Part shown: piece after piece, positions 51,130-61,997 of the stretch | Position numbering within the stretch: the stretch's first letter is position 1 | How the letters are laid out: the number at the start of each line of letters is the position of its first letter | From: Isoperla grammatica | Taxonomy: Eukaryota; Arthropoda; Insecta; Plecoptera; Perlodidae | Direction: 5' to 3' | Length of the DNA: 64,000 bases | Assembly (NCBI GenBank): GCA_945910005.1 | Contig: CAMDTW010000240.1 | Span: 124,001 to 188,000, forward strand | The notes under the pieces: generated by a model | The model's database searches: none | The model's input: only the letters and a program-made list of their open reading frames with translations | What the model was told of the DNA's origin: nothing | Translations under genes and position numbers: made by a program

Positions 51130-51418
51130 GGTTGAAACCCTTAGGAATCCCGGCCGTATGCAAGATTCCTCTTAAAACTGGAAGTTTGTGGTAGATAGAC
51201 TAAAATCAGCCAATTTCTATATTTTATGCATATTTTAACCAAAAACGACCAAAAAACTCAATTTATGCATTTTCATAATACTCTTTCAGAATGCACACTA
51301 ACATTATTATTTTTCAACGGAGGGTGTAACTTCTAAAGTAGTAATCGAAATGTGACGAAATGGACACATTGTGCTTATTGGAGCCTGAAACGCTATAAAA
51401 CAACGATTTGTCAACTTT
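51130..51418 (+). repeat. Type C' anchor monomer of the right-hand HOR family
   Basis: This monomer is 289 bp and joins a left half with CCCGGCCGTATG and GACTAAAATC to a C-type right half (CAGAATGCACACTAAC), but with GGAGGG instead of GGTTGG. It marks the register of the 2023-bp and 4.62-kb units in the right third of the window; its right half recurs at about 46683, 51307, 53330, 57952, 59975 and 61998. Two alleles alternate: AAGTAGTTATCG at 46683, 53330 and 61998, and AAGTAGTAATCG at 51307, 57952 and 59975. Confidence 0.88.
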
Positions 51419-52876
51419 GGTTGAAACCCTGAGGAATCCCAGCCGTATGCAAGATTCCTCTTAAAACTGGAAGTATGTGGTAGATAGACTGAAATTAGCC
51501 AATTTCTATATTTTATCCATATTTTAACCAAAAACAACCAAAAAACTCAATTTATGCATTTTCATAATACTCTTGAAGAATGCAACCTATAATTCTTATT
51601 TTTCACGGAGGGTGTAACTTCTATAGAAGTTATCAAAATGTGACGAAATGGACAAATTGTGCTTATTGGAGCCTGAAACGCTCTAAAACAACAATTTGTG
51701 CAAATTGGTTGAAACCCTTAGGAATCCCAGCCGTATGCAAGATTCCTCTTAAAACTGGAAATTTGTGGTAGATAGACTTAAATCAGCCAATTTCTATATT
51801 TTATGCATATTTTAACCAAAAACGACTTAAAACCTCAATTTATGCATTTTCATAATACTCTTGAAGAATAAAAACTATAATTCTTATTTTTCAACGGATT
51901 GTGTAACTTCTATGGAAGTTATCGAAATGTGACGAAATGGACAAATTGTGCTTATTGGAGCCTGAAACGCTCTAAAACAACGATTTGTGCAATTCGGTTG
52001 AAACCCTTAGGAATCCCAGCCGTATGCAAGATTCCTCTAAAAACTGAAAGTTTGTGGTAGATAGACTGAAATCAGCCAATTTTTATATTTTATCCATATT
52101 TTAACCAAAAATGACCATAAAACTCAATTTATGCATTTTCATAATACTCTTGAAGAATGCAACCTATAATTCTTATTTTTCAACGGAGGGTGTAACTTCT
52201 ATAGAAGTTCTCGAAATGTGACGAAATGGACAAATTGTGCTTATTGGAGCCTGAAACGCTCTAAAACAACGATTTGTCAACTTTGGTTGAAACCCTTAGG
52301 AATGCCAGCCGTATGCAAGATTCCTCTTAAAACTGGAAATTTGTGGTAGATAGGCTAAAAACAGCCAATTTCTATTTTTTTATGCATATTTTAACCAAAA
52401 ACGACGAAAAAACTCAATTTATGCATTTTCATTATACTCTTGAAGAATGCAACCTATAATTCTTATTTTTCAACGGAGGGTGTAACTTCTATAGAAGTTA
52501 TCGAAATGTGACGAAATGGATAAATTGTGCTTATTGGAGCCTGAAACGCTCTAAAACAACGATTTGTCAACTTTTGTTGAAACCCTTAGGAATCCCAGCC
52601 GTATGCAAGATTCCTCTTAAAACTGGAAGTTTGTGGTTGATAGACTGAAATCAGCCAATTTCTATTTTTTATGCATATTTTAACCAAAAACGACGAAAAA
52701 ACTCAATTTATGCATTTTCATTATACTCTTGAAGAATGCAACCTATAATTCTTATTTTTCGACGGAGGGTGTAACTTCTATAGAAGTTATCGAAATGTGA
52801 CGAAATGGACAAATTGTGCTTATTGGAGCCTGAAACGCTCTAAAACAACGATTTGTGCAATTTGGTTGAAACCCTT

Positions 52877-52904
52877 AGGAATCCCAGCCGTATGCAAGAT
52901 TCCT
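52877..52904. other. 7-bp dyad AGGAATC...GATTCCT, representative copy
   Basis: Inverted 7-bp arms (52877-52883 and 52898-52904) flank a 14-bp loop containing CCAGCCGTATGCAA. The dyad is present in nearly all monomers of all classes, including the E/C class, where the loop reads CCAGCTGTATGCAA. In some B monomers the left arm is changed to AGGGATC (see 17044 and its relatives), breaking one pair. It is among the most conserved parts of the monomer by eye. Confidence 0.75.
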
Positions 52905-52955
52905 CTTAAAACTGGAAGTTTGTGGTAGATAGACTAAAATCAGCCAATTTCTATA

Positions 52956-53007
52956 TTTTATGCATATTTTAACCAAAAACGACGAAAAAAGTCAATTTAT
53001 GCATTTT
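52956..53007. other. Phased A/T-tract region, predicted bent DNA, representative copy
   Basis: A or T runs start at 52956, 52967, 52975, 52985, 52994 and 53004, an average spacing of 9.6 bp and close to one helical turn. A-tracts repeated in phase with the helix are known to curve DNA. The same region is the part of the monomer where types differ most in tract length (CGACGAAAAAAC, CGACCAAAAAAC, CGACTTAAAACC, GCGAAAAAAAAC). Curvature is inferred and not measured. Confidence 0.6.
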
Positions 53008-53020
53008 CATTATACTCTTG

Positions 53021-53042
53021 AAGAATGCAGCCTATAATTCTT
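53021..53042. other. 6-bp dyad AAGAAT...ATTCTT, representative copy
   Basis: Inverted 6-bp arms (53021-53026 and 53037-53042) have a 10-bp loop. The dyad is kept in types A, A', B and D although the loop differs greatly between them (GCAACCTATA against AAAAACTATA), and is lost in type C, where the right arm becomes ATTATT. A short arm pair in AT-rich DNA can arise by chance, so the persistence across classes is the only reason to note it. Confidence 0.55.
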
Positions 53043-53060
53043 ATTTTTCAACGGAGGGTG

Positions 53061-53078
53061 TAACTTCTATAGAAGTTA
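53061..53078. other. 18-bp perfect palindrome, representative copy
   Basis: TAACTTCTATAGAAGTTA equals its own reverse complement. It occurs at monomer position 198-215 of type A, A' and most B monomers throughout the window, and is altered in D (one mismatched pair) and lost in E/C and C'. A perfect 18-bp palindrome in a sequence this AT-rich, kept in many monomers, would suit binding by a dimeric protein or cruciform formation. No binding protein can be named from the DNA. Confidence 0.85.
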
Positions 53079-53329
53079 TCGAAATGTGACGAAATGGACA
53101 AATTGTGCTTATTGGAGCCTGAAACGCTTAAAAACAACGATTTGTCAACTTTGGTTGAAACCCTTAGGAATCCCGGCCGTATGCAAGATTCCTCTTAAAA
53201 CTGGAAGTTTGTGGTAGATAGACTAAAATCAGCCAATTTCTATATTTTATGCATATTTTAACCAAAAACGACCAAAAAACTCAATTTATGCATTTTCATT
53301 ATACTCTTTCAGAATGCACACTAACATTA

Positions 53330-56300
53330 TTATTTTTCAACGGAGGGTGTAACTTCTAAAGTAGTTATCGAAATGTGACGAAATGGACACATTGTGCTTA
53401 TTGGAGCCTGAAACGCTATAAAACAACGATTTGTCAACTTTGGTTGAAACCCTGAGGAATCCCAGCCGTATGCAAGATTCCTCTTAAAACTGGAAGTATG
53501 TGGTAGATAGACTGAAATTAGCCAATTTCTATATTTTATCCATATTTTAACCAAAAACAACCAAAAAACTCAATTTATGCATTTTCATAATACTCTTGAA
53601 GAATGCAACCTATAATTCTTATTTTTCACGGAGGGTGTAACTTCTATAGAAGTTATCAAAATGTGACGAAATGGACAAATTGTGCTTATTGGAGCCTGAA
53701 ACGCTCTAAAACAACAATTTGTGCAATTTGGTTGAAACCCTTAGAAATCCCAGCCGTATGCAAGATTCCTCTTAAAACTGGAAATTTGTGGTAGATAGAC
53801 TTAAATCAGCCAATTTCTATATTTTATGCATATTTTAACCAAAAACGACTTAAAACCTCAATTTATGCATTTTCATAATACTCTTGAAGAATAAAAACTA
53901 TAATTCTTATTTTTCAACGGATTGTGTAACTTCTATGGAAGTTATCGAAATGTGACGAAATGGACAAATTGTGCTTATTGGAGCCTGAAACGCTCTAGAA
54001 CAACGATTTGTCAACTTTGGTTGAAACCCTTAGGAATCCCAGCCGTATGCAAGATTCCTCTTAAAACTGGAAATTTGTGGTAGATAGACTGAAATCAGCC
54101 AATTTCTATAATTTATGTATATTTTAACCAAAAACGACCAAAAACCTCAATTTATGCATTTTCATAATACTCTTAAAGAATAACAAATATAATTCTTATT
54201 TTTCAACGGTTGGTGTAACTTCTAAAGTAGTTATCGAAATGTGACGAAATGGACAAATTGTGCTTATTGGAGCCTGAAACGCTCTAAAACAACGATTTGT
54301 GCAATTCGGTTGAAACCCTTAGGAATCCCAGCCGTATGCAAGATTCCTCTAAAAACTGAAAGTTTGTGGTAGATAGACTGAAATCAGCCAATTTTTATAT
54401 TTTATCCATATTTTAACCAAAAATGACCATAAAACTCAATTTATGCATTTTCATAATACTCTTGAAGAATGCAACCTATAATTCTTATTTTTCAACGGAG
54501 GGTGTAACTTCTATAGAAGTTATCGAAATGTGACGAAATGGACAAATTGTGCTTATTGGAGCCTGAAACGCTCTAAAACAACGATTTGTCAACTTTGGTT
54601 GAAACCCTTAGGAATGCCAGCCGTATGCAAGATTCCTCTTAAAACTGGAAATTTGTGGTAGATAGGCTAAAAACAGCCAATTTCTATTTTTTTATGCATA
54701 TTTTAACCAAAAACGACGAAAAAACTCAATTTATGCATTTTCATTATACTCTTGAAGAATGCAACCTATAATTCTTATTTTTCAACGGAGGGTGTAACTT
54801 CTATAGAAGTTATCGAAATGTGACGAAATGGATAAATTGTGCTTATTGGAGCCTGAAACGCTCTAAAACAACGATTTGTCAACTTTTGTTGAAACCCTTA
54901 GGAATCCCAGCCGTATGCAAGATTCCTCTTAAAACTGGAAGTTTGTGGTTGATAGACTGAAATCAGCCAATTTCTATTTTTTATGCATATTTTAACCAAA
55001 AACGACGAAAAAACTCAATTTATGCATTTTCATTATACTCTTGAAGAATGCAACCTATAATTCTTATTTTTCGACGGAGGGTGTAACTTCTATAGAAGTT
55101 ATCGAAATGTGACGAAATGGACAAATTGTGCTTATTGGAGCCTGAAACGCTCTAAAACAACGATTTGTGCAATTTGGTTGAAACCCTTAGGAATCCCAGC
55201 CGTATGCAAGATTCCTCTTAAAACTGTAAGTTTGTGGTAGATAGACTAAAATCAGCCAATTTCTATATTTTATGCATATTTTAACCAAAAACGACGAAAA
55301 AGCTCAATTTATACATTTTCATTATACTCTTGAAGAATGCAGCCTATAATTCTTATTTTTCAACGGAGGGTGTAACGTCTATAGAAGGTATCGAAATGTG
55401 ACGAAATGGACAAATTGTGCTTATTGGAGCCTGAAACGCTCTAAAACAACGATTTGTCAACTTTGGTTGAAACCCTTAGGAATCCCGGCCTTATGCAAGA
55501 CTCCTCTTAAAACTGGAAGTTTGTGGTAGATAGACTAAAATCAGCCAATTTCTATATTTTATGCATATTTTAACCAAAAACGACCAAAAAACTCAATTTA
55601 TGCATTTTCATAATACTCTTTCAGAATGCAACCTATAATTCTTATTTTTCGACGGAGGGTGTAACTTCTATAGAAGTTATCGAAATGTGACGAAATGGAC
55701 AAATTGTGCTTATTGGAGCCTGAAACGCTCTAAAACAACGATGTGCAATTTGGTTGAAACCCTTAGGAACACCAGCCGTATGCAAGATTCCTCTTAAAAC
55801 TGGAAGTTTGTGGTAGATACACTAAAATCAGCCAATTTCTATTTTTTATGCATATTTAAACCAAAAACGACGAAAAAACTCAATTTATGCATTTTCATTA
55901 TACTCTTGAAGAATGCAACCTATAATTCTTATTTTTCGACGGAGGGTGTTACTTCTATAGAAGTTATCGAAATGTGACGAAATGGACAAATTGTGCTTAT
56001 TGGAGCCTGAAACGCTCTAAAACAACGATTTGTGCAATTTGGTTAAAACCCTTAGGAATCCCAGCCGTATGCAAGATTCCTCTTAAAACTGGAAGTTTGT
56101 GGTAGATAGACTAAAATCAGCCAATTTCTATATTTTATGCATATTTTAACCAAAAACGACTAAAAAACTCAAATTATGCATTTTCATTATACACTTGAAG
56201 AATGCAGCCTATAATTCTTATTTTTCAACGGAGGGTGTAACTTCTATAGAAGTTATCGAAATGTGACGAAATGGACAAATTGTGCTTATTGGACCCTAAA

Positions 56301-57951
56301 ACGCTCTAAAACAACGATTTGTCAACTTTGGTTGAAACCCTTAGGAATCCCGGCCGTATGCAAGATTCCTCTTAAAACTGGAAGTTTGTGGTAGATAGAC
56401 TAAAATCAGCCAATTTCTATATTTTATGCATATTTTAACCAAAAACGACAAAAAAACTCAATTTATGCATTTTCATAATACTCTTTCAGAATGCACACTA
56501 ACATTATTATTTTTCAACAGAGGGTGTAACTTCTAAAAGTAGTTATCAAAATGTGATGAAATGGACAAATTGTGCTTATTGGAGCCTGAAACGCTTTAAA
56601 ACAACGATTTGTCAACTTTGGTTGAAACCCTTAGGAATCCCAGCCGTATGCAAGATTCCTCTTAAAACTGGAAGTATGTGGTAGATAGACTGAAATCAGC
56701 CAATTTCTATATTTTATCCATATTTTAACCAAAAATGACCAAAAAACTCAATTTATGCATTTTCATAATACTCTTGAAGAATGCAACCTATAATTCTTAT
56801 TTTTCAACGGAGGGTGTAACTTCTATAGAAGTTATCGAAATGTGAGGAAATGGACAAATTGCGCTTGTTGGAGCCTGAAACGCTCTAAAACAACGATTTG
56901 TCAACTTTGGTTGAACCTTTAGGAAACCCAGCCGTATGCAAGATTCCTCTAAAAACTGTAAATTTGTGGTAGATAGACTAAAATCAGCCAATTTCTATTT
57001 TTTATGCATATTTTAACCAAAAACGACGAAAAAACTCAATTTATGCATGTTCATTATACTCTTGAAGAATACAACCTATAATTCTTATTTTTCAACGGAG
57101 GGTGTAACTTCTATAAAAGTTAATGAAATGTGACGAAATGGATAAATTGTGCTTATTGGAGCCTGAAACGCTCTAAAACAACGATTTGTCAACTTTTGTT
57201 GAAACCCTTAGGAATCCCAGCCGTATGCAAGATTCCTCTAAAAACTGGAAGTTTGTGGTTGATAGACTGAAATCAGCCAATTTCTATTTTTTATGCATAT
57301 TTTAACCAAAAACGACGAAAAAACTCAATTTATGCATTTTCATTATACTCTTGAAGAATGCAACCTATAATTCTTATTTTTCGACGGAGGGTGTAACTTC
57401 TATAGAAGTTATCGAAATGTGACGAAATGGACAAATTGTGCTTATTGGAGCCTGAAACGCTCTAAAACAACGATTTGTGCAATTTGGTTGAAACCCTTAG
57501 GAATCCCAGCCGTATGCAAGATTCCTCTTAAAACTGGAAGTTTGTGGTAGATAGACTAAAATCAGCCAATTTCTATATTTTATGCATATTTTAACCAAAA
57601 ACGACGAAAAAAGTCAATTTATGCATTTTCATTATACTCTTGAAGAATGCAGCCTATAATTCTTATTTTTCACCGGAGGGTGTAACTTCTATAGAAGTTA
57701 TCGAAATGTGAAGAAATGGACAAATTGTGCTTATTGGAGCCTGAAACGCTCTAAAACAACGATTTGTCAACTTTGGTTGAAACCCTTAGGAATCCCGGCC
57801 GTATGCAAGATTCCTCTTAAAACTGGAAGTTTGTGGTAGATAGACTAAAATCAGCCAATTTCTATATTTTATGCATATTTTAACCAAAAACGACCAAAAA
57901 ACTCAATTTATGCATTTTCATAATACTCTTTCAGAATGCACACTAACATTA
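53330..57951 (+). repeat. 16-monomer HOR, right-hand family, copy 2 (4622 bp)
   Basis: This is a near-duplicate of 46683-51306 at offset 6645-6647. It is 2 bp shorter because ACGATTTGTGC reads ACGATGTGC near 55740. Other differences seen are CTCTAGAAC (53994) for CTCTAAAAC, CAACGGAGGG (about 56225) for CAACCTAGGG (about 49572), and GTGAGGAAATGG near 56843. All the private markers (GTAAG, GGAACACC, GGTTAAAACC, CTTTAGGAAACCC) are present in order. Confidence 0.9.
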
Positions 57952-59974
57952 TTATTTTTCAACGGAGGGTGTAACTTCTAAAGTAGTAATCGAAATGTGA
58001 CGAAATGGACACATTGTGCTTATTGGAGCCTGAAACGCTATAAAACAACGATTTGTCAACTTTGGTTGAAACCCTGAGGAATCCCAGCCGTATGCAAGAT
58101 TCCTCTTAAAACTGGAAGTATGTGGTAGATAGACTGAAATTAGCCAATTTCTATATTTTATCCATATTTTAACCAAAAACAACCAAAAAACTCAATTTAT
58201 GCATTTTCATAATACTCTTGAAGAATGCAACCTATAATTCTTATTTTTCACGGAGGGTGTAACTTCTATAGAAGTTATCAAAATGTGACGAAATGGACAA
58301 ATTGTGCTTATTGGAGCCTGAAACGCTCTAAAACAACAATTTGTGCAAATTGGTTGAAACCCTTAGGAATCCCAGCCGTATGCAAGATTCCTCTTAAAAC
58401 TGGAAATTTGTGGTAGATAGACTTAAATCAGCCAATTTCTATATTTTATGCATATTTTAACCAAAAACGACTTAAAACCTCAATTTATGCATTTTCATAA
58501 TACTCTTGAAGAATAAAAACTATAATTCTTATTTTTCAACGGATTGTGTAACTTCTATGGAAGTTATCGAAATGTGACGAAATGGACAAATTGTGCTTAT
58601 TGGAGCCTGAAACGCTCTAAAACAACGATTTGTGCAATTCGGTTGAAACCCTTAGGAATCCCAGCCGTATGCAAGATTCCTCTAAAAACTGAAAGTTTGT
58701 GGTAGATAGACTGAAATCAGCCAATTTTTATATTTTATCCATATTTTAACCAAAAATGACCATAAAACTCAATTTATGCATTTTCATAATACTCTTGAAG
58801 AATGCAACCTATAATTCTTATTTTTCAACGGAGGGTGTAACTTCTATAGAAGTTATCGAAATGTGACGAAATGGACAAATTGTGCTTATTGGAGCCTGAA
58901 ACGCTCTAAAACAACGATTTGTCAACTTTGGTTGAAACCCTTAGGAATGCCAGCCGTATGCAAGATTCCTCTTAAAACTGGAAATTTGTGGTAGATAGGC
59001 TAAAAACAGCCAATTTCTATTTTTTTATGCATATTTTAACCAAAAACGACGAAAAAACTCAATTTATGCATTTTCATTATACTCTTGAAGAATGCAACCT
59101 ATAATTCTTATTTTTCAACGGAGGGTGTAACTTCTATAGAAGTTATCGAAATGTGACGAAATGGATAAATTGTGCTTATTGGAGCCTGAAACGCTCTAAA
59201 ACAACGATTTGTCAACTTTTGTTGAAACCCTTAGGAATCCCAGCCGTATGCAAGATTCCTCTTAAAACTGGAAGTTTGTGGTTGATAGACTGAAATCAGC
59301 CAATTTCTATTTTTTATGCATATTTTAACCAAAAACGACGAAAAAACTCAATTTATGCATTTTCATTATACTCTTGAAGAATGCAACCTATAATTCTTAT
59401 TTTTCGACGGAGGGTGTAACTTCTATAGAAGTTATCGAAATGTGACGAAATGGACAAATTGTGCTTATTGGAGCCTGAAACGCTCTAAAACAACGATTTG
59501 TGCAATTTGGTTGAAACCCTTAGGAATCCCAGCCGTATGCAAGATTCCTCTTAAAACTGGAAGTTTGTGGTAGATAGACTAAAATCAGCCAATTTCTATA
59601 TTTTATGCATATTTTAACCAAAAACGACGAAAAAAGTCAATTTATGCATTTTCATTATACTCTTGAAGAATGCAGCCTATAATTCTTATTTTTCACCGGA
59701 GGGTGTAACTTCTATAGAAGTTATCGAAATGTGACGAAATGGACAAATTGTGCTTATTGGAGCCTGAAACGCTCTAAAACAACGATTTGTCAACTTTGGT
59801 TGAAACCCTTAGGAATCCCGGCCGTATGCAAGATTCCTCTTAAAACTGGAAGTTTGTGGTAGATAGACTAAAATCAGCCAATTTCTATATTTTATGCATA
59901 TTTTAACCAAAAACGACCAAAAAACTCAATTTATGCATTTTCATAATACTCTTTCAGAATGCACACTAACATTA
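57952..59974 (+). repeat. 7-monomer HOR, copy 2 (2023 bp)
   Basis: It opens with the AAGTAGTAATCG allele and lacks the D/C hybrid monomer, like 51307-53329. Its end differs: it has CACCGGAGGG (about 59694) and GCTCTAAAACAACG, the markers that end the 16-monomer unit, rather than CAACGGAGGG and GCTTAAAAACAACG. It therefore leads into another TAATCG anchor instead of a TTATCG anchor. It also has GAAGTTATCG where copies 1 and 3 have GAAGTTCTCG. Confidence 0.9.
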
Positions 59975-61997
59975 TTATTTTTCAACGGAGGGTATAACTT
60001 CTAAAGTAGTAATCGAAATGTGACGAAATGGACACATTGTGCTTATTGGAGCCTGAAACGCTATAAAACAACGATTTGTCAACTTTGGTTGAAACCCTGA
60101 GGAATCCCAGCCGTATGCAAGATTCCTCTTAAAACTGGAAGTATGTGGTAGATAGACTGAAATTAGCCAATTTCTATATTTTATCCATATTTTAACCAAA
60201 AACAACCAAAAAACTCAATTTATGCATTTTCATAATACTCTTGAAGAATGCAACCTATAATTCTTATTTTTCACGGAGGGTGTAACTTCTATAGAAGTTA
60301 TCAAAATGTGACGAAATGGACAAATTGTGCTTATTGGAGCCTGAAACGCTCTAAAACAACAATTTGTGCAAATTGGTTGAAACCCTTAGGAATCCCAGCC
60401 GTATGCAAGATTCCTCTTAAAACTGGAAATTTGTGGTAGATAGACTTAAATCAGCCAATTTCTATATTTTATGCATATTTTAACCAAAAACGACTTAAAA
60501 CCTCAATTTATGCATTTTCATAATACTCTTGAAGAATAAAAACTATAATTCTTATTTTTCAACGGATTGTGTAACTTCTATGGAAGTTATCGAAATGTGA
60601 CGAAATGGACAAATTGTGCTTATTGGAGCCTGAAACGCTCTAAAACAACGATTTGTGCAATTCGGTTGAAACCCTTAGGAATCCCAGCCGTATGCAAGAT
60701 TCCTCTAAAAACTGAAAGTTTGTGGTAGATAGACTGAAATCAGCCAATTTTTATATTTTATCCATATTTTAACCAAAAATGACCATAAAACTCAATTTAT
60801 GCATTTTCATAATACTCTTGAAGAATGCAACCTATAATTCTTATTTTTCAACGGAGGGTGTAACTTCTATAGAAGTTCTCGAAATGTGACGAAATGGACA
60901 AATTGTGCTTATTGGAGCCTGAAACGCTCTAAAACAACGATTTGTCAACTTTGGTTGAAACCCTTAGGAATGCCAGCCGTATGCAAGATTCCTCTTAAAA
61001 CTGGAAATTTGTGGTAGATAGGCTAAAAACAGCCAATTTCTATTTTTTTATGCATATTTTAACCAAAAACGACGAAAAAACTCAATTTATGCATTTTCAT
61101 TATACTCTTGAAGAATGCAACCTATAATTCTTATTTTTCAACGGAGGGTGTAACTTCTATAGAAGTTATCGAAATGTGACGAAATGGATAAATTGTGCTT
61201 ATTGGAGCCTGAAACGCTCTAAAACAACGATTTGTCAACTTTTGTTGAAACCCTTAGGAATCCCAGCCGTATGCAAGATTCCTCTTAAAACTGGAAGTTT
61301 GTGGTTGATAGACTGAAATCAGCCAATTTCTATTTTTTATGCATATTTTAACCAAAAACGACGAAAAAACTCAATTTATGCATTTTCATTATACTCTTGA
61401 AGAATGCAACCTATAATTCTTATTTTTCGACGGAGGGTGTAACTTCTATAGAAGTTATCGAAATGTGACGAAATGGACAAATTGTGCTTATTGGAGCCTG
61501 AAACGCTCTAAAACAACGATTTGTGCAATTTGGTTGAAACCCTTAGGAATCCCAGCCGTATGCAAGATTCCTCTTAAAACTGGAAGTTTGTGGTAGATAG
61601 ACTAAAATCAGCCAATTTCTATATTTTATGCATATTTTAACCAAAAACGACGAAAAAAGTCAATTTATGCATTTTCATTATACTCTTGAAGAATGCAGCC
61701 TATAATTCTTATTTTTCAACGGAGGGTGTAACTTCTATAGAAGTTATCGAAATGTGACGAAATGGACAAATTGTGCTTATTGGAGCCTGAAACGCTTAAA
61801 AACAACGATTTGTCAACTTTGGTTGAAACCCTTAGGAATCCCGGCCGTATGCAAGATTCCTCTTAAAACTGGAAGTTTGTGGTAGATAGACTAAAATCAG
61901 CCAATTTCTATATTTTATGCATATTTTAACCAAAAACGACCAAAAAACTCAATTTATGCATTTTCATTATACTCTTTCAGAATGCACACTAACATTA
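59975..61997 (+). repeat. 7-monomer HOR, copy 3 (2023 bp)
   Basis: This copy stands directly in tandem with 57952-59974 and has the same length. It matches copy 1 (51307-53329) at the GAAGTTCTCG and GCTTAAAAAC positions. One private change is GGGTATAACTTC near 59992, where the other copies read GGGTGTAACTTC. It leads into a TTATCG anchor at 61998. Confidence 0.9.

Larger units (their letters stand above)
46683..51306 (+). repeat. 16-monomer HOR, right-hand family, copy 1 (4624 bp)
   Basis: Counted from the C' right half at 46683 (TTATCG allele) to the next C' anchor at 51307, this is exactly 16x289. It is two 8-monomer halves: C', A(TATCC), B(GGATTGTG), a D/C hybrid, A(ACTGAAAG), A(GAATGCC), A(GGTTGATAG), A'(CTGTAAG); then a C/A hybrid at 48818, A(GGAACACC), A'(GGTTAAAACC), C'(AAAAGTAG), A, A(CTTTAGG), A(GGTTGATAG), A'(GAAAAAAGTC). 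Confidence 0.88.
52864..53152 (+). repeat. Representative 289-bp monomer (type A') with mapped internal landmarks
   Basis: I use this copy as a coordinate frame, with GGTT as position 1. In order it carries: a 7-bp dyad AGGAATC/GATTCCT at monomer positions 14-20 and 35-41; a phased A/T-tract region at 93-144 containing two ATGCAT hexamers 39 bp apart; a 6-bp dyad AAGAAT/ATTCTT at 158-163 and 174-179; an 18-bp perfect palindrome at 198-215; and a conserved GTGACGAAATGGAC segment after it. The length is 3x96+1, so any reading frame shifts at each monomer. The GCAGCC motif (A') replaces the commoner GCAACC. Confidence 0.95.
51307..53329 (+). repeat. 7-monomer HOR, copy 1 (2023 bp)
   Basis: Exactly 7x289 bp separate the C' anchors. 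The unit opens with the AAGTAGTAATCG allele and follows the first half of the 16-monomer unit but without the D/C hybrid monomer: the GGATTGTG B monomer leads directly into ACTGAAAG. It carries GAAGTTCTCG at about 52205 and ends with GCTTAAAAACAACG before the next anchor. Confidence 0.9.

Noticed and set aside
51307..51537. Repeated 76-codon frame on the - strand at each C' anchor, and 63-codon + strand frames just after it
   Set aside because: They recur because the HOR recurs. They overlap the same satellite sequence on the other strand, have no independent conservation signal, and are useful only as register markers.
52864..52874. GGTTGAAACCC resembles a Pol III B box (GGTTCGANNCC)
   Set aside because: The conserved C of the B-box core is missing, no A-box-like element sits at a suitable distance upstream, and no cloverleaf can be drawn. 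No tRNA or SINE is called.
52994..53120. TGACG core in GTGACGAAATGG as a bZIP-type site
   Set aside because: A five-base match in every monomer of a satellite is not evidence of regulation, and there is no gene nearby to regulate.
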